Below are positions 33,821-42,221 of a stretch of DNA of 64,000 bases, piece after piece. Location of the stretch: NCBI GenBank assembly GCA_963742715.1, contig CAVUMR010000003.1, forward strand, positions 248,001 to 312,000, written 5' to 3'. Source of the stretch: CAVUMR01 sp963742715 (GTDB lineage: Bacteria > Actinomycetota > Actinomycetes > Mycobacteriales > Micromonosporaceae). A program made the translations under genes and the position numbers. The notes below the pieces were generated by a model, which did not search any database, was not told the origin of the DNA, and saw only the letters and a program-made list of their open reading frames with translations. Position 1 is the stretch's first letter, and every line of letters starts with the position of its first letter.

Positions 33821-33996
33821 CCCCCGCCGCCCTCCGCCGCGAGCCGATCGCACCGCCGGTCGCTAAGTGCCCCCACTGCCTCGTGCCGATGACGCTGATC
33901 GCCGACGGCACCGCCCGCTGCGCCGCCGGCCACGTCTTCCGCTCGAGCGCCACGGACGAGCTCCACCTCCGCCGCGACCGAATCGGACACGGCTGA
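33817..33996 (+). CDS. Small zinc-ribbon-like protein
   Basis: 59 residues from a GTG overlapping the previous stop. It has KCPHCLVPMTLIADGTARCAAGH, giving C-x2-C...C-x3-H, the pattern of a small zinc ribbon. The next gene starts on the base after its stop. Possibly DNA- or protein-binding; no family assigned. Confidence 0.6.
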   Translation: MTPAALRREPIAPPVAKCPHCLVPMTLIADGTARCAAGHVFRSSATDELHLRRDRIGHG

Positions 33997-34260
33997 ATGG
34001 CCGAGCTCACCCGCGAACAGCGCATCGCCCGCCGGCGCGCCGAGTACGACGAGCACTACCCCGACGGCCCGGTTGCCGCCGAGCTCGAGTGGATCGAGCA
34101 GGAGCGAAAGTTCGCCGAAGAGGACGCCGCCGAAGCCGAGCGCCTCGCCGGCCACGACCCCGCCCCCCGCCGGCGCTTCATCCCCGGCCGCGGCTTCCGC
34201 CGCCCTCGCCCGCCTTCACCGAGTCCCGCAACCAACGAGCACGGAGGTGCAGTGGAGTGA
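33997..34260 (+). CDS. Charged hypothetical protein
   Basis: 87 residues. The first 55 are highly charged and helical (LTREQRIARRRAEYDEHYPDG, LEWIEQERKFAEEDAAEAERLA), suggesting a coiled coil. The remainder is Pro/Arg-rich and probably disordered. It overlaps the following gene by GTGA. Not recognised. Confidence 0.55.
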   Translation: MAELTREQRIARRRAEYDEHYPDGPVAAELEWIEQERKFAEEDAAEAERLAGHDPAPRRRFIPGRGFRRPRPPSPSPATNEHGGAVE

Positions 34261-34532
34261 GCGTGAAGGAGAAACTGTCCTGGGCCCTGGGTCATCGTCA
34301 GGTGAGCCTCGCCGACAAGGCGGCGCTCGTAACGCTCGTCGCCGAGACCGACCGCCACGGCCGAGTCCGCCTCGACCCCGAGGAGCTCCAGCTCCACGCC
34401 GGTCTATCGGAGCGCGCCCTAAACGGCGCCCTGCACTCGCTCGTCGACAACAACCTGATCCGCGGCATCCGCTGGTCCTCGGTCAAGGGCTGGTCGGGCG
34501 AGATCCGGCTGAACTTCGAGGCGGTGGCGTAG
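34257..34532 (+). CDS. Winged-helix-like small protein, phage replication-initiator-type
   Basis: 91 residues from a GTG overlapping the preceding stop. VSLADKAALVTLVAETDRHGRV, LHAGLSERALNGALHSLVDNNLIRGI then a beta hairpin (WSSVKGWSGEIRLNF) fit a winged helix of the kind found at the N-terminus of phage replication initiators and in plasmid accessory proteins. It probably binds DNA. Next gene begins immediately (TAGGTG). Confidence 0.55.
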   Translation: MSVKEKLSWALGHRQVSLADKAALVTLVAETDRHGRVRLDPEELQLHAGLSERALNGALHSLVDNNLIRGIRWSSVKGWSGEIRLNFEAVA

Positions 34533-34952
34533 GTGGCGGGCGAGGGGCGACTCCTGCCGGTCGGCCGCTACGGCGGCGACGAGGCTCTTCGCTACGGCAA
34601 AGTCGGCTACATCGACACGCCCGTGAGCGACCAGTGTGGCCTCTCCGCGAGCACCCTCGACTACCTGATGCGCCAGCAGTGGGAGGGCGGAAAGCGCGAG
34701 GGGATCCACGAGACGCAGGTGGAGGCCGATCGCGCTCGCCCCGGGATCTACGAGGAGGGCGTCGCCGACGCGTGCAAGGTCGCAGAGCGGCAGTTCCGCG
34801 TGATCCGCGACCAGCTCGACACTCTGCTGCTCGCGCCTCACTCAAAGCGGCAGAGCAAGGGGTTCGCGAAGGCGGTTCGGGATGTCCGCGCCCTGGCTGA
34901 CGAAATGCAGCGCTGGGGCAAGGACCGCCCGACGACAGAGGCGCGCGGATGA
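34533..34952 (+). CDS. Hypothetical protein of the small-gene operon
   Basis: 139 residues starting with GTG directly after the previous stop. It begins GEGRLLPVGRYGGDEALRYGKVGYIDTPVSDQ and has a helical C-terminal half (ACKVAERQFRVIRDQLDTLLL, FAKAVRDVRALADEMQRW). No catalytic motif or known domain is evident. The stop overlaps the next ATG by ATGA. Confidence 0.55.
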   Translation: MAGEGRLLPVGRYGGDEALRYGKVGYIDTPVSDQCGLSASTLDYLMRQQWEGGKREGIHETQVEADRARPGIYEEGVADACKVAERQFRVIRDQLDTLLLAPHSKRQSKGFAKAVRDVRALADEMQRWGKDRPTTEARG

Positions 34953-35116
34953 GCGTCAACCCCGCCCTACTAGCCCTGCTCGGCATCCCCGTCGCGCTCG
35001 CCTTCGCCCCACCGACCATCCGTCACGTCCGCTGGCGCTGGCGGCAGTGGCGCCGGCGTCGACTCGTCGGTAACCCGATCGAGCTTCCGCTCGGAAAGAC
35101 GAGGGTCGGACGATGA
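34949..35116 (+). CDS. 55-residue membrane-anchored basic protein
   Basis: MSVNPALLALLGIPVALAFA forms one short hydrophobic helix, followed by a very basic segment (RHVRWRWRQWRRRRLV). The positive cytoplasmic tail suggests a type III membrane anchor or a DNA/RNA-binding membrane peptide. Both ends are coupled to neighbours by ATGA overlaps. Function unknown. Confidence 0.55.
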   Translation: MSVNPALLALLGIPVALAFAPPTIRHVRWRWRQWRRRRLVGNPIELPLGKTRVGR

Positions 35117-35690
35117 GCGCCACCATGACCGAGGTGCCCCGCCTGATCGTCTGGCGCCTGCTCGAGGACATCGGCGGATACGTCGAGCGCAGCGAGATCG
35201 AGGAGCACACGAGCCTCTCGTCCCGGCAGATCGCACAGGCGCTCGGGGAGCTGATCGAGGAGAAGAAGGTTGAGGACCACCAGCTGGGCCTCCGCGCGAT
35301 CGCGTCGCCGCCCGCGTTGAACGGCGCCGGCGCTTCACCACCACCGCCGACGAAACCAGCTAAGCAGCCGCGCCCGTCGCGCGAGGAGGTCGAAGCCTTC
35401 AGGGACGAAGTCAAGTCCTACATCCGGGAGCACCCCGGTTCAAGCGGCGCGGACATCGCGCGGGCATTGAACGGCGGCGGGGCCTCGGAGGCTGCGTTCC
35501 AGCAGCGAGTCGGAAATGTGCTGCGGGAGCTGGGAGACGATCCGGAGTTCGACTTCGACAAGCAGGGCAACAAGAAGCTCTGGCGCGCCGACTCGCCGGC
35601 ACCGAAGAGCGAGGTCGAGAAGGCACCGGCGCCAGCCCGACCGCCCCGGCGTTCCAGCAAGCCCGGGAAGCCTCAGGGCGCGGGCCCGGG
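35113..35690 (+). CDS. Two-winged-helix hypothetical protein, truncated at the next join
   Basis: About 190 residues remain. An N-terminal winged helix (RLIVWRLLEDIGGYVERSEIEEH, SRQIAQALGELIEEKKV), a Pro-rich linker, then a second helical domain (SREEVEAFRDEVKSYIREHPG, ADIARALNGGGASEAAFQQRV, LRELGDDPEFDFDKQGNKKLWRA) resembling a small DNA-binding fold repeated in actinobacterial phage genes. The frame continues past 35,690 only into foreign sequence, so the C-terminus is lost. It is coupled to the preceding gene by ATGA. Confidence 0.5.
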
Positions 35691-35715
35691 ACGACGCCGG
35701 GCAGCCACGCCACGC
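35680..35715. other. Join 2: phage-like segment to arsenic-cassette segment
   Basis: Around 35,690 the reading frame of the two-winged-helix gene runs into the interior of an unrelated nitrobindin-like gene. No repeat or mobile-element end is visible at the junction. Exact position is uncertain by about 20 bases because both sides are GC-rich. Confidence 0.55.
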
Positions 35716-35988
35716 CGAGTCCGGCTTCCTCCGCTCCGTGGGGGAGGGAGTCGAGCTGGTCCTGGCCCACAACTTCGGGACGGTCGAGGTGGCGGTCGGC
35801 ACGCTGGGCGACGGCCACCTCGACCTCGACACCCACGCCATGGCCCGGACCCGTCGGCCAAGGTCATCGACGCCATCCGCCGTCGCTACACGCTCGACGG
35901 CGACACGCTGACCTACGAGATCGCCATGGCCGCCGTCGGCATGCCCCTCACCCACCACCTCCGAGCCACGCTCACCCGAGTCGACTAG
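35690..35988 (+). pseudogene. Nitrobindin-like (THAP4/FABP-like heme-binding) protein, C-terminal fragment
   Basis: The minus-less half of a 160-170 residue beta-barrel protein: RHAESGFLRSVGEGVELVLAH, FGTVEVAVGTLGDGHL, then after a one-base shift near 35,850 SAKVIDAIRRRYTLDGDTL and the terminal HHLRATLTRVD. The HHL near the C-terminus fits the heme-ligand histidine of nitrobindins. The N-terminal half, with the GxWxGxG motif, is missing because of the join. Its TAG overlaps the stop of the convergent gene in a CTAG palindrome. Confidence 0.65.
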
Positions 35989-37118
35989 CGCACCAGGGTC
36001 GTCTCGACGCCGAGGAAGGCGGCGATCCTGTCGACCTCCCGGTCGAGGAGCTCAAGGTGGGCGGGAGACAGGCCGGTCGTGGGGTCGACGGTGATTTCCA
36101 ACCTCCGGCCCCGCTTCGCCCGCTTCCAGATGCCGCCGACCACGCCGTCGACGAGCATCGTCGACACTCCGACCACGTGTTCCAGCCGGCCCTTGGGATC
36201 GGCGGCGATTCGGGCCTTGGCAGCCGGCGGGACAAGCCTGTCGCGCTGGCGGTGGCCGAGGACGTAGCTGTCGTACTGGGGCAGGAGCCGCAAGGTCGGC
36301 ACGGCCGCAGGTTCGTCCGCCGTCGAGTCGAGGTCGGCGGCGAGGCACCATCCGGGTCGGCCGCCCACGGTGACCTGGGCCAACTCGGGACGAAGGGCGT
36401 CGAGGAACGGGCGGGCGTCGGCCGATCGCATGCCCAGCCAGGCGGCGACGTCGGCGTCGCTGGCCGGCCCATAGGAGATGAAGAAGCGCCGGACGACCTC
36501 CACCATCGACGCCTCGGGATCGAGCTCCTCCCACCCGTCGATCCACTGGTCGAGGCGGACGAAGGTGACCTTGGCGCCGCGGCTCGGGCCGAAGCAGAGG
36601 AGCCCGGCGAACGCCGCGGGAGCCAGCAGCGACCCCCAGTTCGACCGCATCGGCTCGAGCGCCCACTCGCCGGCCCGGCCGCCACCTCGACAGCCAGCTC
36701 CTCGCGCGTGAGCTGGCGGCGGTCGAGGGCGTCGCCGATGGCGTCGAGCAGCGGCCCGGCCCCGGCCGGGTCGAGACCGTGGAACCTCAGCCAGGCGCCG
36801 TCGCGCCCCCACGGATGGGCGCGCATGGCGGCCATGTGCAACCCGACGTCGTCGGCCCCCACCAGGTGGATGGTCGAGCGGAGACCGTGGACCTTGACCA
36901 GCGACCGCCGCTCCCACAGCGCGGTCCTGACGTCGGCAACCCGCAGGTCGGGAATGCGGGCGCTGAGGGCCAGCTCGGCCGCCGACAGCACCTGCGCCTG
37001 GATGCCACACGCCCGGCGAACGACGCCCAGGAGGTCATCTGCCGCGGCCGGCACGGTGAGGTGGTTCCGGGCCAGGCGCCGGGCGTCGACCTCCTCCCAC
37101 GTCAGCGCCGTCAGGTTG
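35985..37118 (-). CDS. Winged-helix DNA-binding protein, AlkZ/YcaQ-like (HTH_42), one frameshift
   Basis: About 375 residues of the AlkZ-like family, whose studied members are DNA glycosylases that unhook alkylated or cross-linked bases. The N-terminal part (LARNHLTVPA, VVRRACGIQAQVLSAAELAL, ERRSLVKVHGLRSTIHLV) and the C-terminal part (VEVVRRFFISYGPASDADVAAWLG, LRLLPQYDSYVLGHRQRDRLV, VDGVVGGIWK) are in two frames joined near 36,690. The LLPxYDxYVLGHRxR motif is typical. A start codon is not evident at the 5' end (frame opens with IETNLTALTWEEV), so it may lie at a CTG or be hidden by another indel. It follows arsR by a few bases. Confidence 0.72.
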
Positions 37119-37122
37119 GTCT

Positions 37123-37467
37123 CTATGCCAGCACGCCTCGGAGCTGGGCGAGCGTCTCGGGCACGACCCGGTACCAGACCCAGCGGCCCCGCTTCTCGCC
37201 CACGATCAGGCCGGCGTCGACGAGGATCTTGAGGTGGTGGGACACGGTGGGCTGGGAGCGCTCGAGGGGCTCGACCAGCTCGCAGACGCACGCCTCGCCG
37301 GCCGACGCGGAAGCCAGCAGGCTGAGCAGCCGCAGCCGGGCGGGGTCGGCCAGCACCGCGAAGGCGGCCGCCAGCTCGCCCGCCTGCGCCTCCGACAACG
37401 GAGTCGACAGCACCGCCGGGCAGCACTCCTCCAGCAGCGGCAGCGGCGCACGCACACCCGTCGTCAT
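37123..37467 (-). CDS. arsR: ArsR-family metalloregulator, probably arsenic-responsive
   Basis: 114 residues. The winged helix is LAAAFAVLADPARLRLLSLLAS ... SQPTVSHHLKILVDAGLIVGEKRG. The start of the recognition region carries ACVCELVEPL, the C-x-C metal site seen in arsenic-sensing ArsR proteins, and a further CC pair is at LLEECCPAV near the N-terminus. The ATG at 37467 is preceded by GAGGTGG. It is divergent from arsI and presumably represses both sides until As(III) or methylarsenite binds. Confidence 0.88.
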   Translation of the reverse strand: MTTGVRAPLPLLEECCPAVLSTPLSEAQAGELAAAFAVLADPARLRLLSLLASASAGEACVCELVEPLERSQPTVSHHLKILVDAGLIVGEKRGRWVWYRVVPETLAQLRGVLA

Positions 37468-37608
37468 AACCACCTCGCGGTACGATAGATCGACGTCAGT
37501 CAATGTACAGCAGACGGCCACGCCCGCTGCGAGCGCCCTCGCATTGACACGTGTCGATACATCTGTCACCATCGATTGATCGACGTACGTGAATCCGTGG
37601 AGGTCGCC
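37468..37608. promoter_or_regulatory. Divergent arsR-arsI control region
   Basis: The 141-bp gap contains TTGACA within GCATTGACACGTGTCGATAC (near 37,545) as a candidate -35 towards arsI, and related TCGAT/ATCGA-rich blocks (ATCGATTGATCGACG near 37,572 and GATAGATCGACGTCAG near 37,485) that could be ArsR operator halves on either side. The exact operator is not resolved. GGAGGTC before the arsI GTG is its ribosome site. Confidence 0.4.
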
Positions 37609-38079
37609 GTGTCACGAGTGCAGCTGGCCCTGAACGTCTCCGACATCGACGCCGCGGTGGCGTTCTATTCGAAGCTGTTCGCAACCGAGCCGGCCAAGCG
37701 CCGCCCCGGCTACGCCAACTTCGCCATCGCCGAGCCGCCCCTGAAGCTGGTCCTGATCGAAGGGGTGGCGGGCGCCGGCACGCTCAACCACCTGGGCGTC
37801 GAGGTGGAGAGCACCGGCGAGGTCGCCTCCGCCGCGGCCCGGCTCGGAGCCGAGGGCCTGGCCACGGCCGCCGAGGACCAGGTGTCCTGCTGCTACGCCG
37901 TCCAGGACAAGGTGTGGGTCGACGCCCCCGACGGGGAGCCGTGGGAGATCTACACCGTCCTGTCCGACGTCGAGATGCCCGCCGGCCGGCTGCGCACTGT
38001 GACACAGGATGATGGCGCCCCGGACGACGGTGTCCTGTGCTGCGCCGCTGCGCCCGAGTCGGCCGCGCGCTGCTGCTGA
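37609..38079 (+). CDS. arsI: ArsI/CadI-family protein (methylarsenite C-As lyase)
   Basis: 156-residue type I VOC protein. SRVQLALNVSDIDAAVAFYSK begins the family, followed by PPLKLVLIEG, TLNHLGVEVES, the vicinal cysteines in QVSCCYAVQDKVWV that bind As(III), and PDGEPWEIYTVL with the iron-ligand glutamate. The C-terminus has extra Cys pairs (VLCCAAAP, RCC). ArsI uses Fe(II) and oxygen to demethylate trivalent methylarsenicals. GTG at 37609 with GGAGG in front is preferred over a TTG at 37576. One base separates it from the aquaporin gene. Confidence 0.9.
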   Translation: MSRVQLALNVSDIDAAVAFYSKLFATEPAKRRPGYANFAIAEPPLKLVLIEGVAGAGTLNHLGVEVESTGEVASAAARLGAEGLATAAEDQVSCCYAVQDKVWVDAPDGEPWEIYTVLSDVEMPAGRLRTVTQDDGAPDDGVLCCAAAPESAARCC

Positions 38080-38080
38080 G

Positions 38081-38310
38081 GTGAGTCCGGTTGGCGAGGT
38101 GAACCCGCTCGGGCGCCGGGCCTGCGCCGAGCTCCTCGGCACCGCGCTCCTGACCATGGCCGTAGTCGGATCCGGCATCGCCGCCCAGCGGCTGTCGCCG
38201 GGCGACATCGGCCTCCAGCTCCTCGAGAACGCCGCGGCCACGGCCGCCGCGCTGGCCGCCATCATCCTCGCCGTCGGGCCGGTGTCGGGCGCCCACCTCA
38301 GCCCCGTCGT
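38081..38310 (+). CDS. MIP/aquaporin-family channel, N-terminal fragment cut at the join
   Basis: About 76 residues: RRACAELLGTALLTMAVVGSGI as helix 1, LQLLENAAATAAALAAIILA as helix 2, then GPVSGAHLSPVV, the first half-pore motif, with Ser where the usual NPA motif has Asn. It starts with GTG one base after arsI. Aquaporins in arsenic operons (AqpS) pass As(III). The remaining four helices are lost where the sequence changes to malic enzyme. The Asn-to-Ser change could be real or an effect of the join. Confidence 0.7.
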
Positions 38311-38320
38311 GATGAACATC
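38300..38320. other. Join 3: actinobacterial arsenic segment to alphaproteobacterial segment
   Basis: Within a few bases the open frame passes from an aquaporin (GAHLSPVV) to the interior of NADP-malic enzyme (MNIPIMHDDQHGTAII). Two unrelated proteins merge in one frame, which a gene predictor would report as a fusion. The shared sequence is only a few GC-rich bases. Confidence 0.75.
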
Positions 38321-40092
38321 CCGATCATGCACGACGACCAGCACGGCACCGCGATCATCGCCGCCGCCGGCCTGATCAACGCCTGTCATCTGACCGGGCG
38401 CGAGCTCAAGGACGTCAAGATGGTGGTCAACGGGGCCGGCGCCTCGGCGTTCGCCTGCACCGCGCTGATCAAGGCGATGGGCGTGACGCACGACAAGTCA
38501 CGTCTGCGACCGGAAGGGCGTCGATCTATCCGGGGCGCGAAGGGGTGGACCAGTGGAAGAGCGCGCATGCGGCCGACCGAAGCGCGCACGCTCGAAGAAG
38601 CGCTGAAGGGCGCGGACGTGTTCCTGGGCCTATCCGCGGCGGGCGCGTTGAAGCCCGAATGGGTCGACAAGATGGCGCCGCAGCCGATCATCTTCGCGAT
38701 GGCCAATCCCGATCCGGAGATACCCGCCCGAAGCCAAGGCCGCGCGCCCCGACGCGATCGTCGCCACCGGCCGCTCCGACTATCCGAACCAGGTCAACAA
38801 CGTGCTCGGCTTCCCGTTCATCTTCCGCGGCGCGCTCGACGTCCGGGCGACGACGATCAACGAGGAGATGAAGATCGCCGCCGCGCAGGCGCTCGCCGAG
38901 CTCGCCCGCCAGCAGGTGCCAGAGGAGGTCGCCGCGGCCTATGGCGGCAAGGCGCACAGCTTCGGCCCCGAATACATCATCCCCGCGCCGTTCGATCCGC
39001 GGCTGATGGAGATCGTCCCGCGGCGGTCGCTAAGGCGGCGATGGACTCGGGCGTCGCACGCAGCCGATCGAGGACATGGAGGCCTATCGCACCGCGCTGC
39101 GCGCCCGGCTCAACCCGACCACCTCGGTGCTCACCCTCGCCTATGAGGCGGCGCGCGCCAATCCGCGCCGGGTGCTGTTCGCCGAGGGCGAAGAGGAAGT
39201 CGTGCTGCGCGCCGCGATCGCCTTCCGCGACGGCGGCTACGGCACGCCGGTGCTGGTCGGCCGCGACGACGTCCACGACCGGCTGCGCGAGCTCGGCGTC
39301 GACGATCCGGCGCCTTCGAGGTCGCAACAGCCGCAACTACCGCGCGTGCCGGAGATGGTCGACTATCCTCTATCAGCGGCTGCAGCGGCGCGGCTACATG
39401 CACCGCGAGCTGGAGCGGATGGTCAACCAGGACCGCAACATCTTCGCCTCGCTGCTGCTGGCGATGGGCGAGGCGGACGTGATGATCACCGGCGTCACCC
39501 GGCCCTACGCGCAGAGCTTCCGCCAGATCCGCCTGGTGCTCGAGCCCAAGGCCGGCCGTGACGCCTTCGGCATCCACCTGATGGTCGGCAAGAGCCACAC
39601 CGTGTTCATCGCCGACACGACGGTGACCGAACGGCCGAGCGGCGAGCAGCTGGCCGATATCGCGATCCAGACCGCCGGCGTCGCCCGCCGCATGGGCCAC
39701 GAGCCGCGCGTCGCCTTCCTGTCTTATTCCAATTTCGGCAATCCCGAGGGCAGTTCCTCGAGCAGATCCGCGACGCGGTGAAGATCATGGACGCGCGCGA
39801 GGATGTCGATTTCGAATATGAGGGCGAGATGTCGCCGGACACGGCGCTCGATCCGGAGCTGCAGAAGCTCTATCCGTTCATGCGCCTGAACGGGCCGGCC
39901 AACGTCCTGGTCATGCCCGGGCTGCAGTCCGCCAATATCTCGGCCAAGCTGCTGCGCGAGCTGGGCGGCGACGCGGTGATCGGGCCGATGCTGGTCGGCA
40001 TGGAGAAGCCGGTGCAGATCGCGGCGATGAGCTCGACCGCCTCGGATCTGGTGACGCTGGCGGTGCTCGCGGCGGGCGACATCGTCCGCTAG
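38312..40092 (+). pseudogene. maeB: NADP-dependent malic enzyme with phosphotransacetylase-like domain, 5'-truncated and multiply frameshifted
   Basis: Decarboxylates malate to pyruvate. The remaining part starts in the catalytic domain (IPIMHDDQHGTAIIAAAGLINACHL) and runs through the Rossmann loop VVNGAGASAFACTALI, LEEALKGADVFLGLSAAGALK, FGPEYIIPAPFDPRL and the whole phosphotransacetylase-like domain (RVLFAEGEEEVVLRAAIAF, MVNQDRNIFASLLLAMGEAD, LNGPANVLVMPGLQSANISAKLL). About eight single-base shifts break it, and the first ~150 residues are missing. The two-domain form and the motifs match sphingomonad and other alphaproteobacterial MaeB. Confidence 0.8.
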
Positions 40093-40106
40093 CCGGGCCG
40101 GCTAGG

Positions 40107-40585
40107 CTAGTGCGGGTTGTCGGCGGTCTGGCCGCGCTGGCCGGGGAGCCGACGCCGCCGATATTGCCGAACAGCTCCTCGAACAGGCCGCGCTCGCGGC
40201 CGAGGGTCGGCGTCTCGTCGCCCGACGGGCGATGTTCGCGGCCAGCTCCAGGCCGGTGCGGTCGACCCGCTCGACATTGCCGTTGGGTCGAAGCGGACAT
40301 GCAGCACCGTCTGCCGCTTGGGCGCGGCATCTGAAAGGCGAGCTGGCGGGTGTTGCGCGAGACATAATACCAGTCGCGGTCGGCCTCGAACTGGCCGGTG
40401 AAGCTGGGCCGGCCGATCGTCCCGACGACCGAATCCCGATTGTCGACGCCGGGCTGCATCGCGGCGATCAGCGTGTCGTCGATGATATAGCCCTGCTGGC
40501 CGGCGATCCGGGTGCAGCCGCCGAGCAGGCCCGCCGCCGCCGCCGCGCCGAGGATCGGGACCGTCAATGTTCAACCTGGGCATGA
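40107..40585 (-). pseudogene. bamE: BamE/SmpA-OmlA-family outer-membrane lipoprotein, frameshifted as sequenced
   Basis: Accessory lipoprotein of the BAM outer-membrane assembly machine. The signal peptide and lipobox are in AAAAAGLLGGC, then GYIIDDTLIAAMQPGVDNRDSV, IGRPSFTGQFEADRDWYYVSRNT, HVRFDPNGNVERVDR-like sequence in the next frame, and the sphingomonad-type tail TPTLGRERGLFEELFGNIGGVG ending TADNPH. Shifts lie near 40,225, 40,310 and just after the start. A BAM lipoprotein is proof of a Gram-negative source, at odds with the flanking actinobacterial DNA. Confidence 0.75.
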
Positions 40586-40699
40586 GATTTCGCTTATCTC
40601 CCGCGCCCCGATCATCGGCGGCCAGGCGGCCTTGACAGCCCTCCCAATATGAACATCGCCCGACCGGCGCAACCCGCCCAGTCAGTTGGAAAAAACGGC

Positions 40700-41210
40700 T
40701 TGTCCCTGATTCACGCATATTCGGCACCCCGGCCGGCGAGGCGCTCGACCTGCCCTACCGGGGGATCGTCGCGGCCGGCCGTGACCCGTCATGGTATCGC
40801 GACGGCGGCGTTCCGGATACGATCGACGGCCGCTTCGACATGATCGCGACGCTTCGTGGCGCTGTTGCTTCTGCGGCTCGAGGCGGAGGGCGAAGCAGGT
40901 AAAGAGCCCTCGAGACTGGTCACCGAATTGTTTATCGAGGACATGGATCGAGCCTGCGGGAGATCGGCATCGGCGACTATGTCGTCGGCAAGCATGTCGG
41001 GCGGATGATGGGGGCCCTGGGCGGACGCCTCAACGCCATGCGCGCGGCGGCGGACCGGGAGCCGCCGAGGCGGTGGAGCGCAACATCTTCCGTGGGGCTC
41101 CGCCCTCGCCGGAAGCCGTCTCCCGGGTCGCGGCCGGCTGGAACATTCCGCGCGGCGCTTGCAGCGACCGAATCGGCGCGTTGACGCGCGGTGAATTGCC
41201 GACGCCATGA
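40700..41210 (+). pseudogene. Ubiquinol-cytochrome c chaperone family protein (CBP3-like), frameshifted
   Basis: Assembly factor for the cytochrome bc1 complex in alphaproteobacteria. Recognisable pieces: LSLIH near the start, EALDLPYRGIVAAGRDPSWYRDGGVPDTIDGRFDMIATL, LLLRLEAEGEAG, LFIEDMDGSLREIGIGDYVVGKHVGRMMGALGGRLNAM split here over frames, and a C-terminal tail. At least four shifts. It is divergent from bamE and overlaps the DUF177 gene by ATGA, a gene order I associate with sphingomonads. Confidence 0.65.
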
Positions 41211-41727
41211 CGCAGCCAGAGTTCAGTCGCGACTGAGCGCCGATACGCTGGGTGCCTCACCGCGCGCGCTGTCGATCGAAGCCGACGGCGAGGAGCGGGC
41301 GGCGCTGGCGCGGCGTTTCGGGTTCCTCGCGCTCGATGCGCTGGCGGCCGAGGTCAGCCTGAGCCGCGAAGGCGAGACGGTCACGCTGTCCGGCCGTTCA
41401 GAGCCGGGTGATCCAGCCTGCGTCGCCAGCGGCGATCCGGTGGCGGCGGAGATCGACGAGGCGATCGTGGTTCTGTTCCCGAGCCGCCGGCCCGGAGCAG
41501 CCGGATGAGGAGGTCGAGCTCGGCGAGCAGGATCTCGATATGATGTTCTCACGGGCGGCGCGATCGATGTCGGCAGGCGGTCGCGCGAGAGCCTGGCGCT
41601 GGCGCTCGACCCTTTTCCACGCGCGTCGGAAGCGGAAGCGGCGCTCAAGGAAGCCGGCGTGAAGAGCGAGGCGGAGGCCGGGCCGTTCGCCGTCCTCGCG
41701 GCGCTCAAGGACAAGCCGAAGGAACTA
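41207..41727 (+). pseudogene. YceD/DUF177 family protein, frameshifted
   Basis: The start MTQPEFS then, after one shift, RLSADTLGASPRALSIEAD, RFGFLALDALAAEVSL, DPVAAEIDEAIVVLFP, EVELGEQDLDMMF, LALALDPFPRAP-like and KEAGVKSEAEAGPFAVLAALKDKPK. This is the alphaproteobacterial DUF177 pattern, linked to 23S rRNA/L32 biology in other bacteria. The stop is placed at the TAG at 41725 assuming one more indel. Four or more shifts in total. Confidence 0.65.
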
Positions 41728-41731
41728 GACG

Positions 41732-42209
41732 TCAGAACGGGATATCGTCGTCCAGTTCGGAGTCGAAGGCCTGGGGCCGGCGCGAGCGGCTGGCGCGGAT
41801 GCGCCGCCGCCAAATTCGCCGCTCGCCATAATAGTCGCCGCTAGCCGCCACCTCCGCCGCCGCCGCCCGGCTGTCGAGAATGCAGCTCGCCGCGGAAGCG
41901 CTGCAGCACCACCTCGGTAGTATAGTTCTCCCCCGCTCTGGTCCGTCCATTTGCGCGTTTGGAGCTGGCCCTCGAGATAAACCTTCGAGCCCTTCTTCAG
42001 GTAGTACTTCGCCACCCGGCCCAGGTTCTCGTTGAAGATCACCACCGAGTGCCATTCGGTCTTTTCCTTGCGCTCGCCGTCCCTTGTCCTTCCAGATTCT
42101 CGGACGTGGCCACCCGCAGGTTCACCACCGGCTCGCCATTGCCCAGGCGCCGCACCTCCGGATCCCGGCCGAGGTTGCCCACCAGGATCACCTTGTTCAC
42201 GCCCGCCAT
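41732..42209 (-). pseudogene. ssb: Single-stranded DNA-binding protein, frameshifted as sequenced
   Basis: Starts MAGVNKVILVGNLGRDPEVRRLGNGEPVVNLRVATSE, continues WHSVVIFNENLGRVAKYYLKKGSKVYLEGQLQTRKW, and ends with the acidic protein-interaction tail DSELDDDIPF. These are the hallmarks of bacterial SSB: OB fold plus conserved DDDIPF tip. Three or more single-base shifts separate the blocks (near 41,925, 42,090 and 41,870). GAGAGA precedes the ATG. The sequence (EGQLQTRKWTDQSG) is alphaproteobacterial in type. Confidence 0.8.
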
Positions 42210-42221
42210 TCGGGTCTCTCC

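Noticed and set aside
38312..42209. Horizontal transfer of sphingomonad genes into an actinobacterium
   Set aside because: A partial housekeeping set (maeB fragment, bamE, bc1 chaperone, ssb) with no mobile elements and cut genes at both sides gives no plausible transfer unit; misassembly fits better.
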